Positions 1 through 9,435 of a DNA stretch of 64,000 nucleotides are shown here, one piece after another. Position numbers and translations under genes: made by a program. The notes under the pieces were generated by a model that did no database searches, was not told where the DNA came from, and worked only from the letters and a program-made list of their open reading frames with translations. Each line of letters begins with the position of its first letter. Position 1 is the stretch's first letter. The stretch is from UBA4656 sp002405525 (GTDB taxonomy: Bacteria > Pseudomonadota > Gammaproteobacteria > Xanthomonadales > Ahniellaceae): assembly GCA_036723735.1 (NCBI GenBank), contig DAIMGT010000004.1, positions 40,904 to 104,903 of the forward strand, written 5' to 3'.

Positions 1-1
1 C

Positions 2-505
2 CCCCTGCCGGCCGGCGTGGTCGCGATCTTCGCCTGTCTCGCGCTGGCGGGTTGTTCCCGCGGCGCCGAGGACTTGCAGGCGCAGATCGACGAGATCAGG
101 AACATGCGTGGCGCGCCGCTCGAGCCATTGCCGGTCATGAAGACCTTCGAGGTCTTCGAGTACCAGTCGGAAAACCTTCGCGACCCGTTTTCCGCGGCCG
201 TGGAGCAGGCGGCGCAGCCGGTCGGGCCGCGCCCCGACATGAACCGGCCGCGCGAGGCCCTCGAGGCCTTTCCCCTGGATTCGCTGGAAATGGTCGGCAC
301 GCTCGGATTGACGACCGATGTCACCGGCCTGGTGAAGGACCCGGACGGTGTGATCCACCGGGTGCGGCCCGACAACTACATCGGTCAGGGCTTCGGCCGC
401 ATCACCAGTATCTACGAGGACAGGATCGAGCTCGTCGAGCTGATCCCGAATGGCGTCGGCGGGTGGATCGAGCGACCTGCCTCGATCGCGCTCGGCGAGC
501 AATAA
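2..505 (+). CDS. pilP: Type IV pilus assembly lipoprotein PilP (5' end cut by window)
   Basis: PilP is the periplasmic lipoprotein that links the inner-membrane PilN/PilO complex to the PilQ secretin. The first possible GTG is at 17, but it would leave only 12 residues before the lipobox cysteine (LALAGC), too short for a signal peptide. The frame is open to the window edge, so the true start lies upstream. After the lipobox come the PilP-typical stretches TFEVFEYQS and LRDPF, then the beta-rich C-terminal domain (LEMVGTL, VTGLVKDPDG, GQGFGRI). It ends 19 bases before pilQ, the usual pilMNOPQ order; pilMNO would lie to the left. Family assignment is firm; only the start is missing. Confidence 0.9.
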   Translation, partial: PLPAGVVAIFACLALAGCSRGAEDLQAQIDEIRNMRGAPLEPLPVMKTFEVFEYQSENLRDPFSAAVEQAAQPVGPRPDMNRPREALEAFPLDSLEMVGTLGLTTDVTGLVKDPDGVIHRVRPDNYIGQGFGRITSIYEDRIELVELIPNGVGGWIERPASIALGEQ

Positions 506-524
506 CCCACTGGGGGATCAGAGC

Positions 525-2783
525 ATGAGCACCATCATCGCGAACCAGCCCCGACGGTTCGATCCCGCCGGCGAACGAGCCGCGCGAGCCTTGTTCCGCT
601 TGCTGGCGGCGGCCGTCGCCGCCGTGCCGGGCGCGGCGCTGGCGCAGAACGTACTCGAATCGGTGTCGTTCAGTCCCGGCCCAGGCGGTCAGGTCGACAT
701 CGTGATGGCGCTGGCGCAGCCGCCGGCCGACCCGAAGCTGTTCACCACCGAAGCGCCGCCGCGCATCGCGATCGATTTCGACAATACCCGCAACGGCCTT
801 GCCGAGCGCCGGATCGCGGTCGGCGTCGGTGCTGCCAGCGCGATTTCCGCGATCGAGGCCGCGGGCCGGACCCGGCTGGTCGTCGAATTGCTGCGTCCGA
901 CCGCTTACAGCACCCGCCTCGACGGCAATCGGCTGGTGCTGTCGGTCGGCAGCGGCGACAGCGCCGCTGCGGCCGCAATCACATCCGGCAACGAGCCCGG
1001 CCGGGCGGCTGGTGGACGACCCGAGGTGTCCAACGTCGATTTCCGTCGCGGAAGGAACGGCGAAGGGCGCGTGGTGGTGACCTTCAGCGGCGACGGAGTC
1101 GCTGCGGATCTCAGCCGCCAGGGAAACCGGGTCGTGGTCGCCCTGCGCGGCGTCGCCCTGCCGGCGGCCATGGCGCAGCGCCTCGATGTGACCGATTTCG
1201 CCACGCCAGTGGAGTTCGTCGAGACCCGGGCCACCGCCGACGGTGTGCGGATGGAGGTTCGTGCCAGCGGCGATTTCGAGCAGCTTGCCTACCAAACCGG
1301 TCTCGAATATGTCGTCGAGATCGCACCGGCGCGCGTGATGACGGAGGCCGAGCGTCGGCAGAAGGAGTCCGAATACGTCGGAGAGCGGGTCACCTTCAAC
1401 TTCCAGGACATCCCGGTCCGATCGGTCCTGCAGCTGATCGCAGACGTCTCGCAACTCAACGTGGTGGTGGCCGACACCGTCAGTGGCAACGTGACCCTGC
1501 GCCTCGACAACGTTCCCTGGGACCAGGCACTCGAGATCATCCTGCAGGCGAAGGGGCTCGACAAGCGGCGTCGGGGCAACGTGATCTGGGTGGCGCCGAC
1601 CGCCGAGATCGCCGCCCGCGAGCAGGCGCTGGAGGACGCGCGGATCGCGCTCGAGGATCGCGCGCCGCTGGTGTCCGAATACGTCGCGATCAACTACGCC
1701 AGCGCAAAGGACATCGCCGAACTGCTCACCAGCGAGTCGCTGCGCGCTGCGGGGCAGGGCGGCGCCGGCGGCCAGGCCAACGCCGCGACCCAGCGCAGCA
1801 CCGGATTCCTTTCGTCGCGCGGCAGCGTGAGCTTCGACGAGCGCACCAACACCCTGCTGGTCAACGACACGGCCGAGAAGATCGCGGAGGTTCGCGACCT
1901 CGTCGCGCTGCTCGACCGCCCGGTCGACCAGGTGCTCATCGAGTCGCGCATCGTGATCGCCGACGAGTCGTTCGGCCGCGAACTCGGCGCGCGCTTCGGC
2001 CTCAGCGGCGCCTACGAGGACCGCGAGGGCAACATCATCACCACCGGCGGCACCGCGAGGGCGACCGACAACATGGTGAACGAGGCGCTCGCGAACCGAT
2101 TGAGGGGGCGCACCAGTGGCCTTCCGGTCGGCGCGCCCGGACCGCAGGGCGGCGGTGTTGTGGTGCCTGGACTCGACCAGCGCCTGAACGTCAACCTGCC
2201 CGTAGCCAGTGCAGCCGGCAACTTCGCGCTGGCTGTCCTGGGGCAGGACTATCTGCTCGATCTGGAACTGTCGGCGCTCAGCGAAGAGGGCAAGGGCGAG
2301 GTCATTTCCGCGCCGCGTGTGATCACCGCCAACCAGCGCGAGGCCGTCATCCGCCAGGGCGACGAGGTCGGGTACGTCACGATCGCGCCAGGTCAAGGCA
2401 ATACGGTGCCGATCCCGAACGTGCAGTTCAAGGACGTGCTGCTGGAGCTCAAGGTGGTCCCCACCATCACCCGCGACCAGCGCGTGTTCCTGGCGATGAA
2501 CGTCAAGAAGGACGAGGTTTCCGGATTTATCGACACCTCGATCGGACAGGTGCCGCAGATCAACAAGCGCGAGATCAACACCGCGGTGCTGGTCGAGAAC
2601 GGCCAGACCGTGGTGCTGGGCGGCGTCTACGAGTTCCGCAGCCGCAAGGACCTGAGCAAGGTGCCGTTTCTCGGTGACCTGCCGGCAGTGGGCAACCTGT
2701 TCCGCAATACCAGCGCGTCGTCCGACAAGGCGGAGCTGCTGATCTTCGTGACCCCGAAAATCCTCGAGCAGGGCGTCCGCTAG
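525..2783 (+). CDS. pilQ: Type IV pilus secretin PilQ
   Basis: PilQ forms the outer-membrane channel for the type IV pilus. ATG 525 follows pilP by 19 bases and gives 752 residues with a signal peptide ending near Ala40 (GAALAQ). Two AMIN domains (about 45-140 and 165-275), probable peptidoglycan binders, are followed by the secretin short N-terminal domain (FNFQDIPVRSVLQLIADVS, near 290-360), an N1/NolW domain (about 385-500) and the C-terminal secretin domain. The latter carries VISAPRVITANQ and ends with the VVLGGVYE and PFLGDLPAVGNLF hallmarks. Frames upstream of 525 are open but overlap pilP. Length and domain order match the family. Confidence 0.95.
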   Translation: MSTIIANQPRRFDPAGERAARALFRLLAAAVAAVPGAALAQNVLESVSFSPGPGGQVDIVMALAQPPADPKLFTTEAPPRIAIDFDNTRNGLAERRIAVGVGAASAISAIEAAGRTRLVVELLRPTAYSTRLDGNRLVLSVGSGDSAAAAAITSGNEPGRAAGGRPEVSNVDFRRGRNGEGRVVVTFSGDGVAADLSRQGNRVVVALRGVALPAAMAQRLDVTDFATPVEFVETRATADGVRMEVRASGDFEQLAYQTGLEYVVEIAPARVMTEAERRQKESEYVGERVTFNFQDIPVRSVLQLIADVSQLNVVVADTVSGNVTLRLDNVPWDQALEIILQAKGLDKRRRGNVIWVAPTAEIAAREQALEDARIALEDRAPLVSEYVAINYASAKDIAELLTSESLRAAGQGGAGGQANAATQRSTGFLSSRGSVSFDERTNTLLVNDTAEKIAEVRDLVALLDRPVDQVLIESRIVIADESFGRELGARFGLSGAYEDREGNIITTGGTARATDNMVNEALANRLRGRTSGLPVGAPGPQGGGVVVPGLDQRLNVNLPVASAAGNFALAVLGQDYLLDLELSALSEEGKGEVISAPRVITANQREAVIRQGDEVGYVTIAPGQGNTVPIPNVQFKDVLLELKVVPTITRDQRVFLAMNVKKDEVSGFIDTSIGQVPQINKREINTAVLVENGQTVVLGGVYEFRSRKDLSKVPFLGDLPAVGNLFRNTSASSDKAELLIFVTPKILEQGVR

Positions 2784-2830
2784 GACGCGCGCCCATCGGC
2801 GGGAACCCCATCTTGAATCGGAGAAACCCC

Positions 2831-5491
2831 ATGAGATTCCTGACCCAGGCCCTGTTCGCCACGGCCGCCAGTCTCGCGCTGGGCGCCTGTGGCGGGGGCG
2901 GTGGCGGCGGCAATGACTCGGCGTTCCAGCCGCAGGGCATTACCGTCAGCGTCAGTCCCGCCAGCAGCTCCAGCACGCCGTCGTCGCTGGTCGGTGTGAC
3001 CGTGCGCGTCACCGGCGAGCGCGGCGCTCCCCTGCCCGACGGCACCACCGTGCGCCTGCAGGTCTCGCCGACCGGCGTGGGCCTGCTGTCGAGCTCGCAG
3101 ACCGTGACGCCGCCCAACGCCGGCGGAGCGACCGCACTGGCCGAGAGCGTGACCGCACCGCTGACCGGCGGGCTGGTCAACTTCCGCCTCCACACCCGGG
3201 CTGTCGGCACGGCGACCCTCACCGCCTCCGTGACCGACCCGAACGCGCCGGCGCGCGTGGTCACCGGGACAGCATCGGTGTCGGTCGCACCCGGCGCGCC
3301 CAACGATCCGCGGATCAGCCTCCAGCTGGCCGGCAGCAGCACCCTGCCGGTCAACCGGCTCTCGCCGCCAATCAACTACAACTCGCCTTACTTCACGCCA
3401 GTCACGGTGACCTGGCGCAACCTCGATGGCACCCTGGTCACGCCGCGCGACGATGAAGACTTCGTCGGCGTTTCAATCTCGCCGACCGAGACCGCATTCT
3501 TCACCTTCCTCGACGACCCCGCGACCACGGACATCAACGAGAACCTCGTCGCTCTCGGCCAGGGCCCGGCGAACGTGGTGGCCGGCCGTTCGTTCCTGCG
3601 CGTGTTCTCCTCCCGCATCCCGGGCACCGCGACCCTCACCGTGAGCGCGGTCGACCAGATCACCGGCGAGACCGTGTCTGCGACCCAGACCTTCGTGGTC
3701 AGCAACGGCACCCCGGCGCTGCCCGGCGCGATCGTTTTCGACACCAACGAGTCCCCGGTCTACATCCAGGGCGTCAATGCGCCGTCGACCAAACCGATCC
3801 AGGTCCTGCTGTTCGACGGCGGCGGTGCGCTGGTGCCGAACGCGCCCTCCGGCGTCAACAACCTGCGCGTCGAGTTGCAGTCGTCCCTCAACGGCGGCGA
3901 GCGACTGAACGGGGTGAGTGCGGCGGGGATCCCGGTCAACGGCAGCACGATCAGCATCCGCAGCAACAACGGCGAGGCGGGGCTGTCGCTGCAGGCGGGC
4001 ACGGTCGCGGGCTCGGTGAGCCTGCGCGCGACCGCCGACCGGGCGGACAACAACGTGGACAACGGCATCACCGATGCGGTTACTTCGACGCGCCAGATCG
4101 TGATCTCCGACGGTCGGATCTTCGACATCCAGATCCAGACCGCCGAATTGAGCGGCGTCAGCGACCAGGTCGCCGGCCCGCCGCCCGGCACCACGAGCCC
4201 CGACGCCACCTACCAGTTGCTGGTGACCGCGCTCGCCACCGACCGCACGGGCAATCCGGTGCCGGGCGGCGCGCAGATCCGCTTCGGCCTCGTCGACGAG
4301 CCGCAGCAGAACGGCACGTTCACCATCGCGGGCGGCGATGGCAACCCGCTTGAGAATGGTTCCACCTTCACCGCCGGCCAGGGCAACTTCCTCGCCGCCG
4401 GGCCGGGCGACACCCTGCTGGTGCTGGGCGAACAGATCGCCAACAGCCGCGACCTGGAGTCGGCGCGTACGGTGGCGTCGGTGCAAGGACCGACGCAACT
4501 CACGGTCACCGCCCCCTTCAATCCGAACGATGTTTCGGGGACCTCGGTGGACGGTGGTCCGATCTTCCCCTACGTAATCGGCCGCGCCGCCGATGCCAAC
4601 GTGCTGGCCTCGGGCAACACCGGTTTCGGAAGCTTGCCTGGCGTTGCCGCCAGCGTGGTGACGTTCCCGGCGCGCCGCCTGGGCAAGGCGGTCTACCTGT
4701 GGGTCCAGGGCAACGGCAGCATCGTGCCCGGCACCACCCGCGCGCGGATCGTGAGCGACGTCGAGACCTTCCGCCTGCCGGGTGCCGGACCAGCGGTGGT
4801 TACCGCCCGCCCTGCGTCGGTACTGGCGAACCGCGCAACCACGGTCACCACCTGCGTCAACGATGCGGCCGGCAACCCGGTGCCAGGGGTGGCGATCGGT
4901 TTTGCCTTCGAGCCCCCCGCGACCGGCTCCGTCAACGGAGTTTCCGGATCCGGATTGACCTTGCCGACCGGGGCCAACGGCTGCACCACGAGCAACGTGC
5001 TCGGCAACCTCGCACCGGGGTCCAGCGGGGACGGCAAGCTGGTGTTCAACGTCGGCGACAGCGAATTCGAGGTCGCCGTGGTTCGTGCCGGCACCAATGC
5101 GATCACGATCGGGCCCAGCCCGCTGGCGGCCTTCGCCACGCTGCCCAACCAGCCGTTGAGCGCAGCGATCGTGGCCTGCATCGTCGATGGCGCCGGCCCG
5201 GTCCCCGGGGTCGTCATCGGCGGCTCCTGCCCCTTGCCGACGCCCGCAGCACCGGCGGTTCTACCGCCGACGCTCAGCGTGGCCTTGCCGCAGACCACCG
5301 GCACCGACGGCTGCGCGGTGATCCCGGTGAGTTACTCGAACATGATCGTGCAGGATGGAGCCAACGTCGTGATCCGCTCCTCCACCTGCACCTTCACCTC
5401 GACCGCCAATGTCGGCGGTAGCGTGCAGATCGTCGGGACCCGCCGGTGCGGCGACGGGCTGTTGCCGGCCGTGGTCGGCTGCCCGCCCTGA
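2831..5491 (+). CDS. Large Ig-like repeat surface lipoprotein
   Basis: This 886-residue protein of unknown specific function starts at ATG 2831, 47 bases after pilQ; an in-frame TTG at 2813 is less likely. The signal peptide ends in a lipobox (LALGAC, Cys20), followed by seven glycines as a flexible spacer. The rest is Thr/Val/Gly-rich beta sequence resembling successive bacterial Ig-like (Big_1/invasin-type) domains: several segments repeat the pattern of variable-domain opening (PLPDGTTVRL, NPVPGGAQIRF, NPVPGVAIGFAF) with about 100-residue periodicity. Late cysteines may form disulfides. It could be an adhesin or pilus-associated surface protein; linkage to pilQ is the only hint. A GC-rich hairpin lies 28 bases downstream. 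Confidence 0.75.
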   Translation: MRFLTQALFATAASLALGACGGGGGGGNDSAFQPQGITVSVSPASSSSTPSSLVGVTVRVTGERGAPLPDGTTVRLQVSPTGVGLLSSSQTVTPPNAGGATALAESVTAPLTGGLVNFRLHTRAVGTATLTASVTDPNAPARVVTGTASVSVAPGAPNDPRISLQLAGSSTLPVNRLSPPINYNSPYFTPVTVTWRNLDGTLVTPRDDEDFVGVSISPTETAFFTFLDDPATTDINENLVALGQGPANVVAGRSFLRVFSSRIPGTATLTVSAVDQITGETVSATQTFVVSNGTPALPGAIVFDTNESPVYIQGVNAPSTKPIQVLLFDGGGALVPNAPSGVNNLRVELQSSLNGGERLNGVSAAGIPVNGSTISIRSNNGEAGLSLQAGTVAGSVSLRATADRADNNVDNGITDAVTSTRQIVISDGRIFDIQIQTAELSGVSDQVAGPPPGTTSPDATYQLLVTALATDRTGNPVPGGAQIRFGLVDEPQQNGTFTIAGGDGNPLENGSTFTAGQGNFLAAGPGDTLLVLGEQIANSRDLESARTVASVQGPTQLTVTAPFNPNDVSGTSVDGGPIFPYVIGRAADANVLASGNTGFGSLPGVAASVVTFPARRLGKAVYLWVQGNGSIVPGTTRARIVSDVETFRLPGAGPAVVTARPASVLANRATTVTTCVNDAAGNPVPGVAIGFAFEPPATGSVNGVSGSGLTLPTGANGCTTSNVLGNLAPGSSGDGKLVFNVGDSEFEVAVVRAGTNAITIGPSPLAAFATLPNQPLSAAIVACIVDGAGPVPGVVIGGSCPLPTPAAPAVLPPTLSVALPQTTGTDGCAVIPVSYSNMIVQDGANVVIRSSTCTFTSTANVGGSVQIVGTRRCGDGLLPAVVGCPP

Positions 5492-5518
5492 CCGAGCGGT
5501 TTTTCCCCGCAGTGACCG

Positions 5519-5542
5519 GAGGGCCGCCGCGAGGCGGCCCTC
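5519..5542 (+). terminator. GC-rich hairpin after the Ig-like lipoprotein gene
   Basis: A perfect 10-bp stem (GAGGGCCGCC and its complement) closes a GCGA tetraloop, 28 bases after the stop codon at 5491. Only scattered T follows, so it is a weak intrinsic terminator or an mRNA 3'-end stabiliser. Confidence 0.55.
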
Positions 5543-5720
5543 TGCGCTTCGGAGCCGGCGCGCGTTGCAACCCCGGTGCGCCGCCGCCGGGCCGGACAAA
5601 CAGGCCGATATCCGGACGTGGCGCGACCGCACGCTCCAGCGTGGCACCGCACCCGGCTTCGCAGGGAGCTCCTCCGTCGGCCTGCTTCCATCCCCCGCAC
5701 CGCAAGAGGAAGCACCGACG

Positions 5721-6940
5721 GTGTCATCCCGGATCGAGCTGCCGGCGGCTACGATCCTGTGCCGCGAGGGCGACCCGCGGGGTTCAGCGTTCCGCGTCGA
5801 ACGCGGGAAGATCGAACCGATCAGCGGTTCCGACGCCGCCGCGATCGCGCTCGGGCGCCTCGGTCTTGGCGACCCTCTGGGTGAGATGCCGGTGATGGAC
5901 GGTGAGCTACGCACCGCCACGGCGCGAGCGATCACCGGCTGCGTCCTGACTCCGCTCGCGCGCGGGCAGTTGAGCGAGCGGATCGAAGCCGCGGCCCCCG
6001 TCGTGCGTGCGATGCTGCGCGGCCAGCTGCAGCGGAACCGGTCTGCGCTCCAACGCCCGCGGGGACTCCCGGGGCGAGCATCGAACGGGGCGGCCGATCG
6101 CGGACTGACGCGGCGGGGCGCGGATGATGCGGTGGCCACGAACCGGCTGGAGTCACGCCTGCGCACAGCGCTCGACCGCGGTGCGCTCGCCGTGCCCTGC
6201 CAGCCGGTGCTGGAAATCGCGACCGCTAACATCGCGGAAGCCCAGGCTCTCGTCCGCTGGAGCAAGCCGGACTTCGCCCCGCTCGTCCCCGGGGCGTTCA
6301 TCCTCATCGCAGAGGACACCTCGCCGATCGTGCCGGTCGCGCGCCACGCGTTCGCGTAGGCCTGCGCGACCCTCGCGTGCCCGCAGGCACGGGGCGTCAA
6401 ACCCTTGCCGTTGGTCGCGATCAACGTGCCGGCGCGGCAACTCGCCGGTGCCGACGTGCTGAGCGCCCTGCGGGAGGTCGCCGGGGCAGCCGGCGTCGCG
6501 CCGCCGGCAATCGGCATCGAGATCACCAAGCGTCTTGCCCTCGACGTGGATGCTGCCGCGGCACTCATCGCACACGCGCACGCCGCCGGTCTGCGCGTCG
6601 CATTGGACGGCTTCGGCGGCGGCTTCCCGAACCTCGGACATCTGCGCCAGCTGACCATCGCTACCCTCAAGCTCGATCGTGTACTCGCCGGCCAGCTGCT
6701 GTGCGCTCCGCCCTGCCACGCCATCGTGCAGGCGGCATACGGCATGGCCGCCGCGCTGGGCGCTGATCTCACGGCCGAGGGCGTCGAGACGAAGCCGCAG
6801 CTGGATGCGCTGCGCGCCACCGGCTGCCGCTGTGCGCAGGGCTGGCCGGTCGGTCGACCCGCCAGCGCCGAGCCGGTCGCCGGCATGTGCCGCGCCGCGC
6901 GGCTTGCCGCTGCAGCGCGTCGCGCGCGACAATCGCCTGC
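5721..6940 (+). pseudogene. Decayed cNMP-binding/EAL-domain protein, amber-interrupted
   Basis: From GTG 5721 one frame encodes a cyclic-nucleotide-binding-like domain (GEMPVMDG core), then an EAL domain up to a TAG at 6357-6359. The same frame continues the EAL domain at once (ACATLA, VAINVPARQL, LTAEGVET, QGWPVGRP). The TAG sits where EAL proteins often have Gln in the helix before ACA, so a CAG to TAG change is likely. The catalytic signature is also lost: EAL reads QAL (AQALVRW), the EITE glutamate is Lys (EITK), and DDFG is DGFG. A c-di-GMP phosphodiesterase cannot be active here. Downstream the frame runs into tkt without a clear end, so 6940 is approximate. Confidence 0.8.
6928..6933 (+). 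promoter_or_regulatory. Candidate -10 box (GACAAT) before tkt
   Basis: GACAAT lies 43 bases upstream of the tkt ATG. The identical hexamer followed by CG also precedes the tRNA-Thr gene at 15555. No convincing -35 is visible, so this is only a suggestion. Confidence 0.25.
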
Positions 6941-6976
6941 CGCGCGCCCGCCGTACCGTCACCCGGATTCCGCCCG

Positions 6977-8983
6977 ATGCCCACCCGCCGCGAACTGGCC
7001 AACGCGATCCGCGCGCTGGCGATGGATGCCGTCCAGCAGGCCAATTCGGGCCACCCGGGCATGCCGATGGGCATGGCCGATCTCGCCGAGGTGCTCTGGA
7101 ACGACTTCCTGCGCCACAACCCGGCCAACCCGCGCTGGGTCAACCGCGACCGCTTCGTGCTGTCGAACGGCCACGGTTCAATGCTGCTGTACGCGCTGCT
7201 GCACCTGTCGGGCTACGTTTTCCCGCTCGACGAGATCAAGCGCTTCCGCCAGTTGCACTCCAAGACCCCCGGTCATCCGGAGGCCAGCGAATTCCCCGGC
7301 ATCGAGACCACGACCGGCCCGTTGGGGCAGGGGCTCGCCAACGCGGTGGGCATGGCGCTGGCCGAAAAAGTGCTGGCACAGCGCTTCAACCGGCCGGGCT
7401 TCAGCGTGGTTGACCACATGACCTACGTCTTCCTCGGCGACGGATGTCTCATGGAAGGCATCTCGCACGAGGCCTGCTCGCTGGCCGGCACCTTCAAGCT
7501 CGGCAAGCTGGTCGCGATCTGGGACGACAACCGGATCAGCATCGACGGCCGCACGCCGGGCTGGTTCGGCGACGACACGCCGGCGCGCTTCGAGGCCTAC
7601 GGCTGGGAGGTGATCCGCGACGTCGACGGCCACAATCCGGAGGCGATCAAGGCCGCGCTGGTGTCGGCCGCGATTGACCCCGACAAGCCGACCCTGATCT
7701 GCGCGCGCACCATCATCGGCTACGGCGCGCCGAACAAGCAGGACACCGAGGGCGCGCACGGCGCGCCGCTGGGCAGCAACGAGGTGGCCGCCGCGCGCGA
7801 GCGCCTGGGCTGGTCGCATCCGCCCTTCGTGGTGCCCGACGACATCTACGCCGCCTGGGACGCCAGCCGCCGCGGTGGGCAGTGGGAGTACGAGTGGGAC
7901 GCGCTGTTCGCCCGCTACCGCCAGGCGCACCCCGATCTCGCCGCCGAGTTCGAGCGCCGCATGCGCGGCGATCTGCCCGACAGCTGGGCCACGCACGCGC
8001 GCGCGTACATCGCGAAGCTGCAGGCGGACGGCCCGGTGGTCGCCTCGCGCAAGGCCTCGCAGATGGTGCTCGACGCCTTCGGCCCGCTGCTGCCGGAGCT
8101 GATCGGCGGCTCGGCCGACCTCGCGCATTCCAACCTCACGCTGTGGAAGGGCTCGAAGGACGTCAACGCCGGCACGCCAAGCGGCAACTACGTCTACTTC
8201 GGCGTGCGCGAGTTCGGCATGAGCGCGATCGCCAATGGCATCGCCCTGCACGGCGGCTTCATGCCCTACGACGCGACCTTCCTGGTGTTCTCCGACTACG
8301 CGCGCAACGCGGTGCGCATGAGCGCCCTGATCCCGACGCGCGCGATCCACGTCTACACCCACGACTCGATCGGCCTCGGCGAGGACGGCCCCACCCACCA
8401 GCCGGTCGAGCACCTGGCGAGCCTGCGCTACATCCCGAACAACCGCGTCTGGCGGCCCTGCGACGCAGTCGAATCGGCGGTCGCCTGGAAGGCGGCGATC
8501 GAACGCCGCGACGGGCCGTCCTGCCTCGTTTTCTCGCGCCAAAACCTCGCCCACCAGCCGCGCACGGCCGCGCAGGTCGAGGCCATCGCGCGCGGCGGCT
8601 ACGTGCTGCTGGATACCGCCGACGGCAAGGTCGAGGCGATCATCGTCGCCACCGGCAGCGAGGTGGAGCTGGCCATGCAGGCCGGCCGCCACCTGCAGCA
8701 GCAGGGCATCGGCGCGCGCGTGGTCTCGATGCCCTGCGCCGAAGTCTTCGACGCCCAGCCGCTGGAGTACCGCGAGGGCGTGCTGCCGTCCTGGTGCCGC
8801 GTGCGCGTGGCGGTCGAGGCGGGCGTGACGCACTACTGGCGCAAGGTCGTCGGCCTCGACGGCGCGGTGGTGGGCATCGACACCTTCGGCGCCTCGGCAC
8901 CGGCCGACCGGCTCTACGCCCACTTCGGCATCACCGTCGAGGCGGTGGTCGACGGGGTGCGCTCGCAACTGACCGCGCGCTGA
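6977..8983 (+). CDS. tkt: Transketolase
   Basis: Transketolase moves two-carbon ketol units between sugar phosphates in the non-oxidative pentose phosphate pathway, using thiamine diphosphate. ATG 6977 gives 668 residues, the usual bacterial length. Visible motifs are NSGHPGMPMGMA near 23-34, the ThDP/Mg site GDGCLMEG near 154, the TETGPLGQG-like stretch TTTGPLGQG, and the pyrimidine-domain sequence SIGLGEDGPTHQPVEHL. The ORF is open upstream, but the start gives MPTRRELANAIRALAMDA, matching the family N-terminus. The degenerate EAL frame runs into its 5' end. It is followed within 11 bases by a small TonB-C-like gene. Confidence 0.97.
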   Translation: MPTRRELANAIRALAMDAVQQANSGHPGMPMGMADLAEVLWNDFLRHNPANPRWVNRDRFVLSNGHGSMLLYALLHLSGYVFPLDEIKRFRQLHSKTPGHPEASEFPGIETTTGPLGQGLANAVGMALAEKVLAQRFNRPGFSVVDHMTYVFLGDGCLMEGISHEACSLAGTFKLGKLVAIWDDNRISIDGRTPGWFGDDTPARFEAYGWEVIRDVDGHNPEAIKAALVSAAIDPDKPTLICARTIIGYGAPNKQDTEGAHGAPLGSNEVAAARERLGWSHPPFVVPDDIYAAWDASRRGGQWEYEWDALFARYRQAHPDLAAEFERRMRGDLPDSWATHARAYIAKLQADGPVVASRKASQMVLDAFGPLLPELIGGSADLAHSNLTLWKGSKDVNAGTPSGNYVYFGVREFGMSAIANGIALHGGFMPYDATFLVFSDYARNAVRMSALIPTRAIHVYTHDSIGLGEDGPTHQPVEHLASLRYIPNNRVWRPCDAVESAVAWKAAIERRDGPSCLVFSRQNLAHQPRTAAQVEAIARGGYVLLDTADGKVEAIIVATGSEVELAMQAGRHLQQQGIGARVVSMPCAEVFDAQPLEYREGVLPSWCRVRVAVEAGVTHYWRKVVGLDGAVVGIDTFGASAPADRLYAHFGITVEAVVDGVRSQLTAR

Positions 8984-8994
8984 TCGTGAGCGGC

Positions 8995-9417
8995 ATGCAC
9001 TGGCCCGGCCTTGCGATCTGCGCTGCGGCCGGTGTCCTCGTGGTCGCCGTCGCCCATGCCGCGGCGGCCGGTGGCGACATCGGCGCGCGCGCGCCGGCCG
9101 CGGTGGTCGACACGCTCACGGTGGTCAGCTCATCGCCGCCCCTCGCGCCCGGGTGTGAGGGCACCGTGATCCTGCGTGCGACCTTCACCGCGGACGGCGT
9201 TTATGCCGATCCGCGGCTGGTCGAAATCGAGGAGCACACGGGCGCGCTGGAGCCTCACGAGCGCGAGCGCCTCGAGCGCGAAGCCCTGCGCGCGTTCAAT
9301 GCGGTGCGCAAGTGGCGCTTCCGCGCGCCACCCGGCGCCGCGCTTCCGGAGCCCGGAACCCAGATCGACGTGCCCGTGCAGTTCGTGACGATGCCGGAAA
9401 CCAAGGGCCGCGACTGA
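8995..9417 (+). CDS. Small exported TonB-C-like protein
   Basis: A 140-residue protein from ATG 8995 (a GTG at 8986 is an alternative). An N-terminal hydrophobic segment (about residues 6-25) ending in AHAAAAGG is a signal peptide or anchor. The remainder resembles a TonB C-terminal/energy-transducer-like fold: GTVILRATFTADG, then AFNAVRKWRFRAP, then VQFVTMP. It has no proline-rich spacer and no obvious partner ExbB/ExbD here, so a real TonB role is unlikely. It is 11 bases after tkt and converges with mtfA, 18 bases away. Function unknown. Confidence 0.6.
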   Translation: MHWPGLAICAAAGVLVVAVAHAAAAGGDIGARAPAAVVDTLTVVSSSPPLAPGCEGTVILRATFTADGVYADPRLVEIEEHTGALEPHERERLEREALRAFNAVRKWRFRAPPGAALPEPGTQIDVPVQFVTMPETKGRD

Positions 9418-9435
9418 GCCGCGGCGCGGCGCGCT

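Noticed and set aside
7178..8968. Long minus-strand frame opposite tkt
   Set aside because: Same shadow effect; no motif and fully inside a certain gene.
8995..9417. Genuine TonB protein
   Set aside because: No proline-rich periplasmic spacer and no ExbB/ExbD neighbours; only the C-terminal-like pattern is present.
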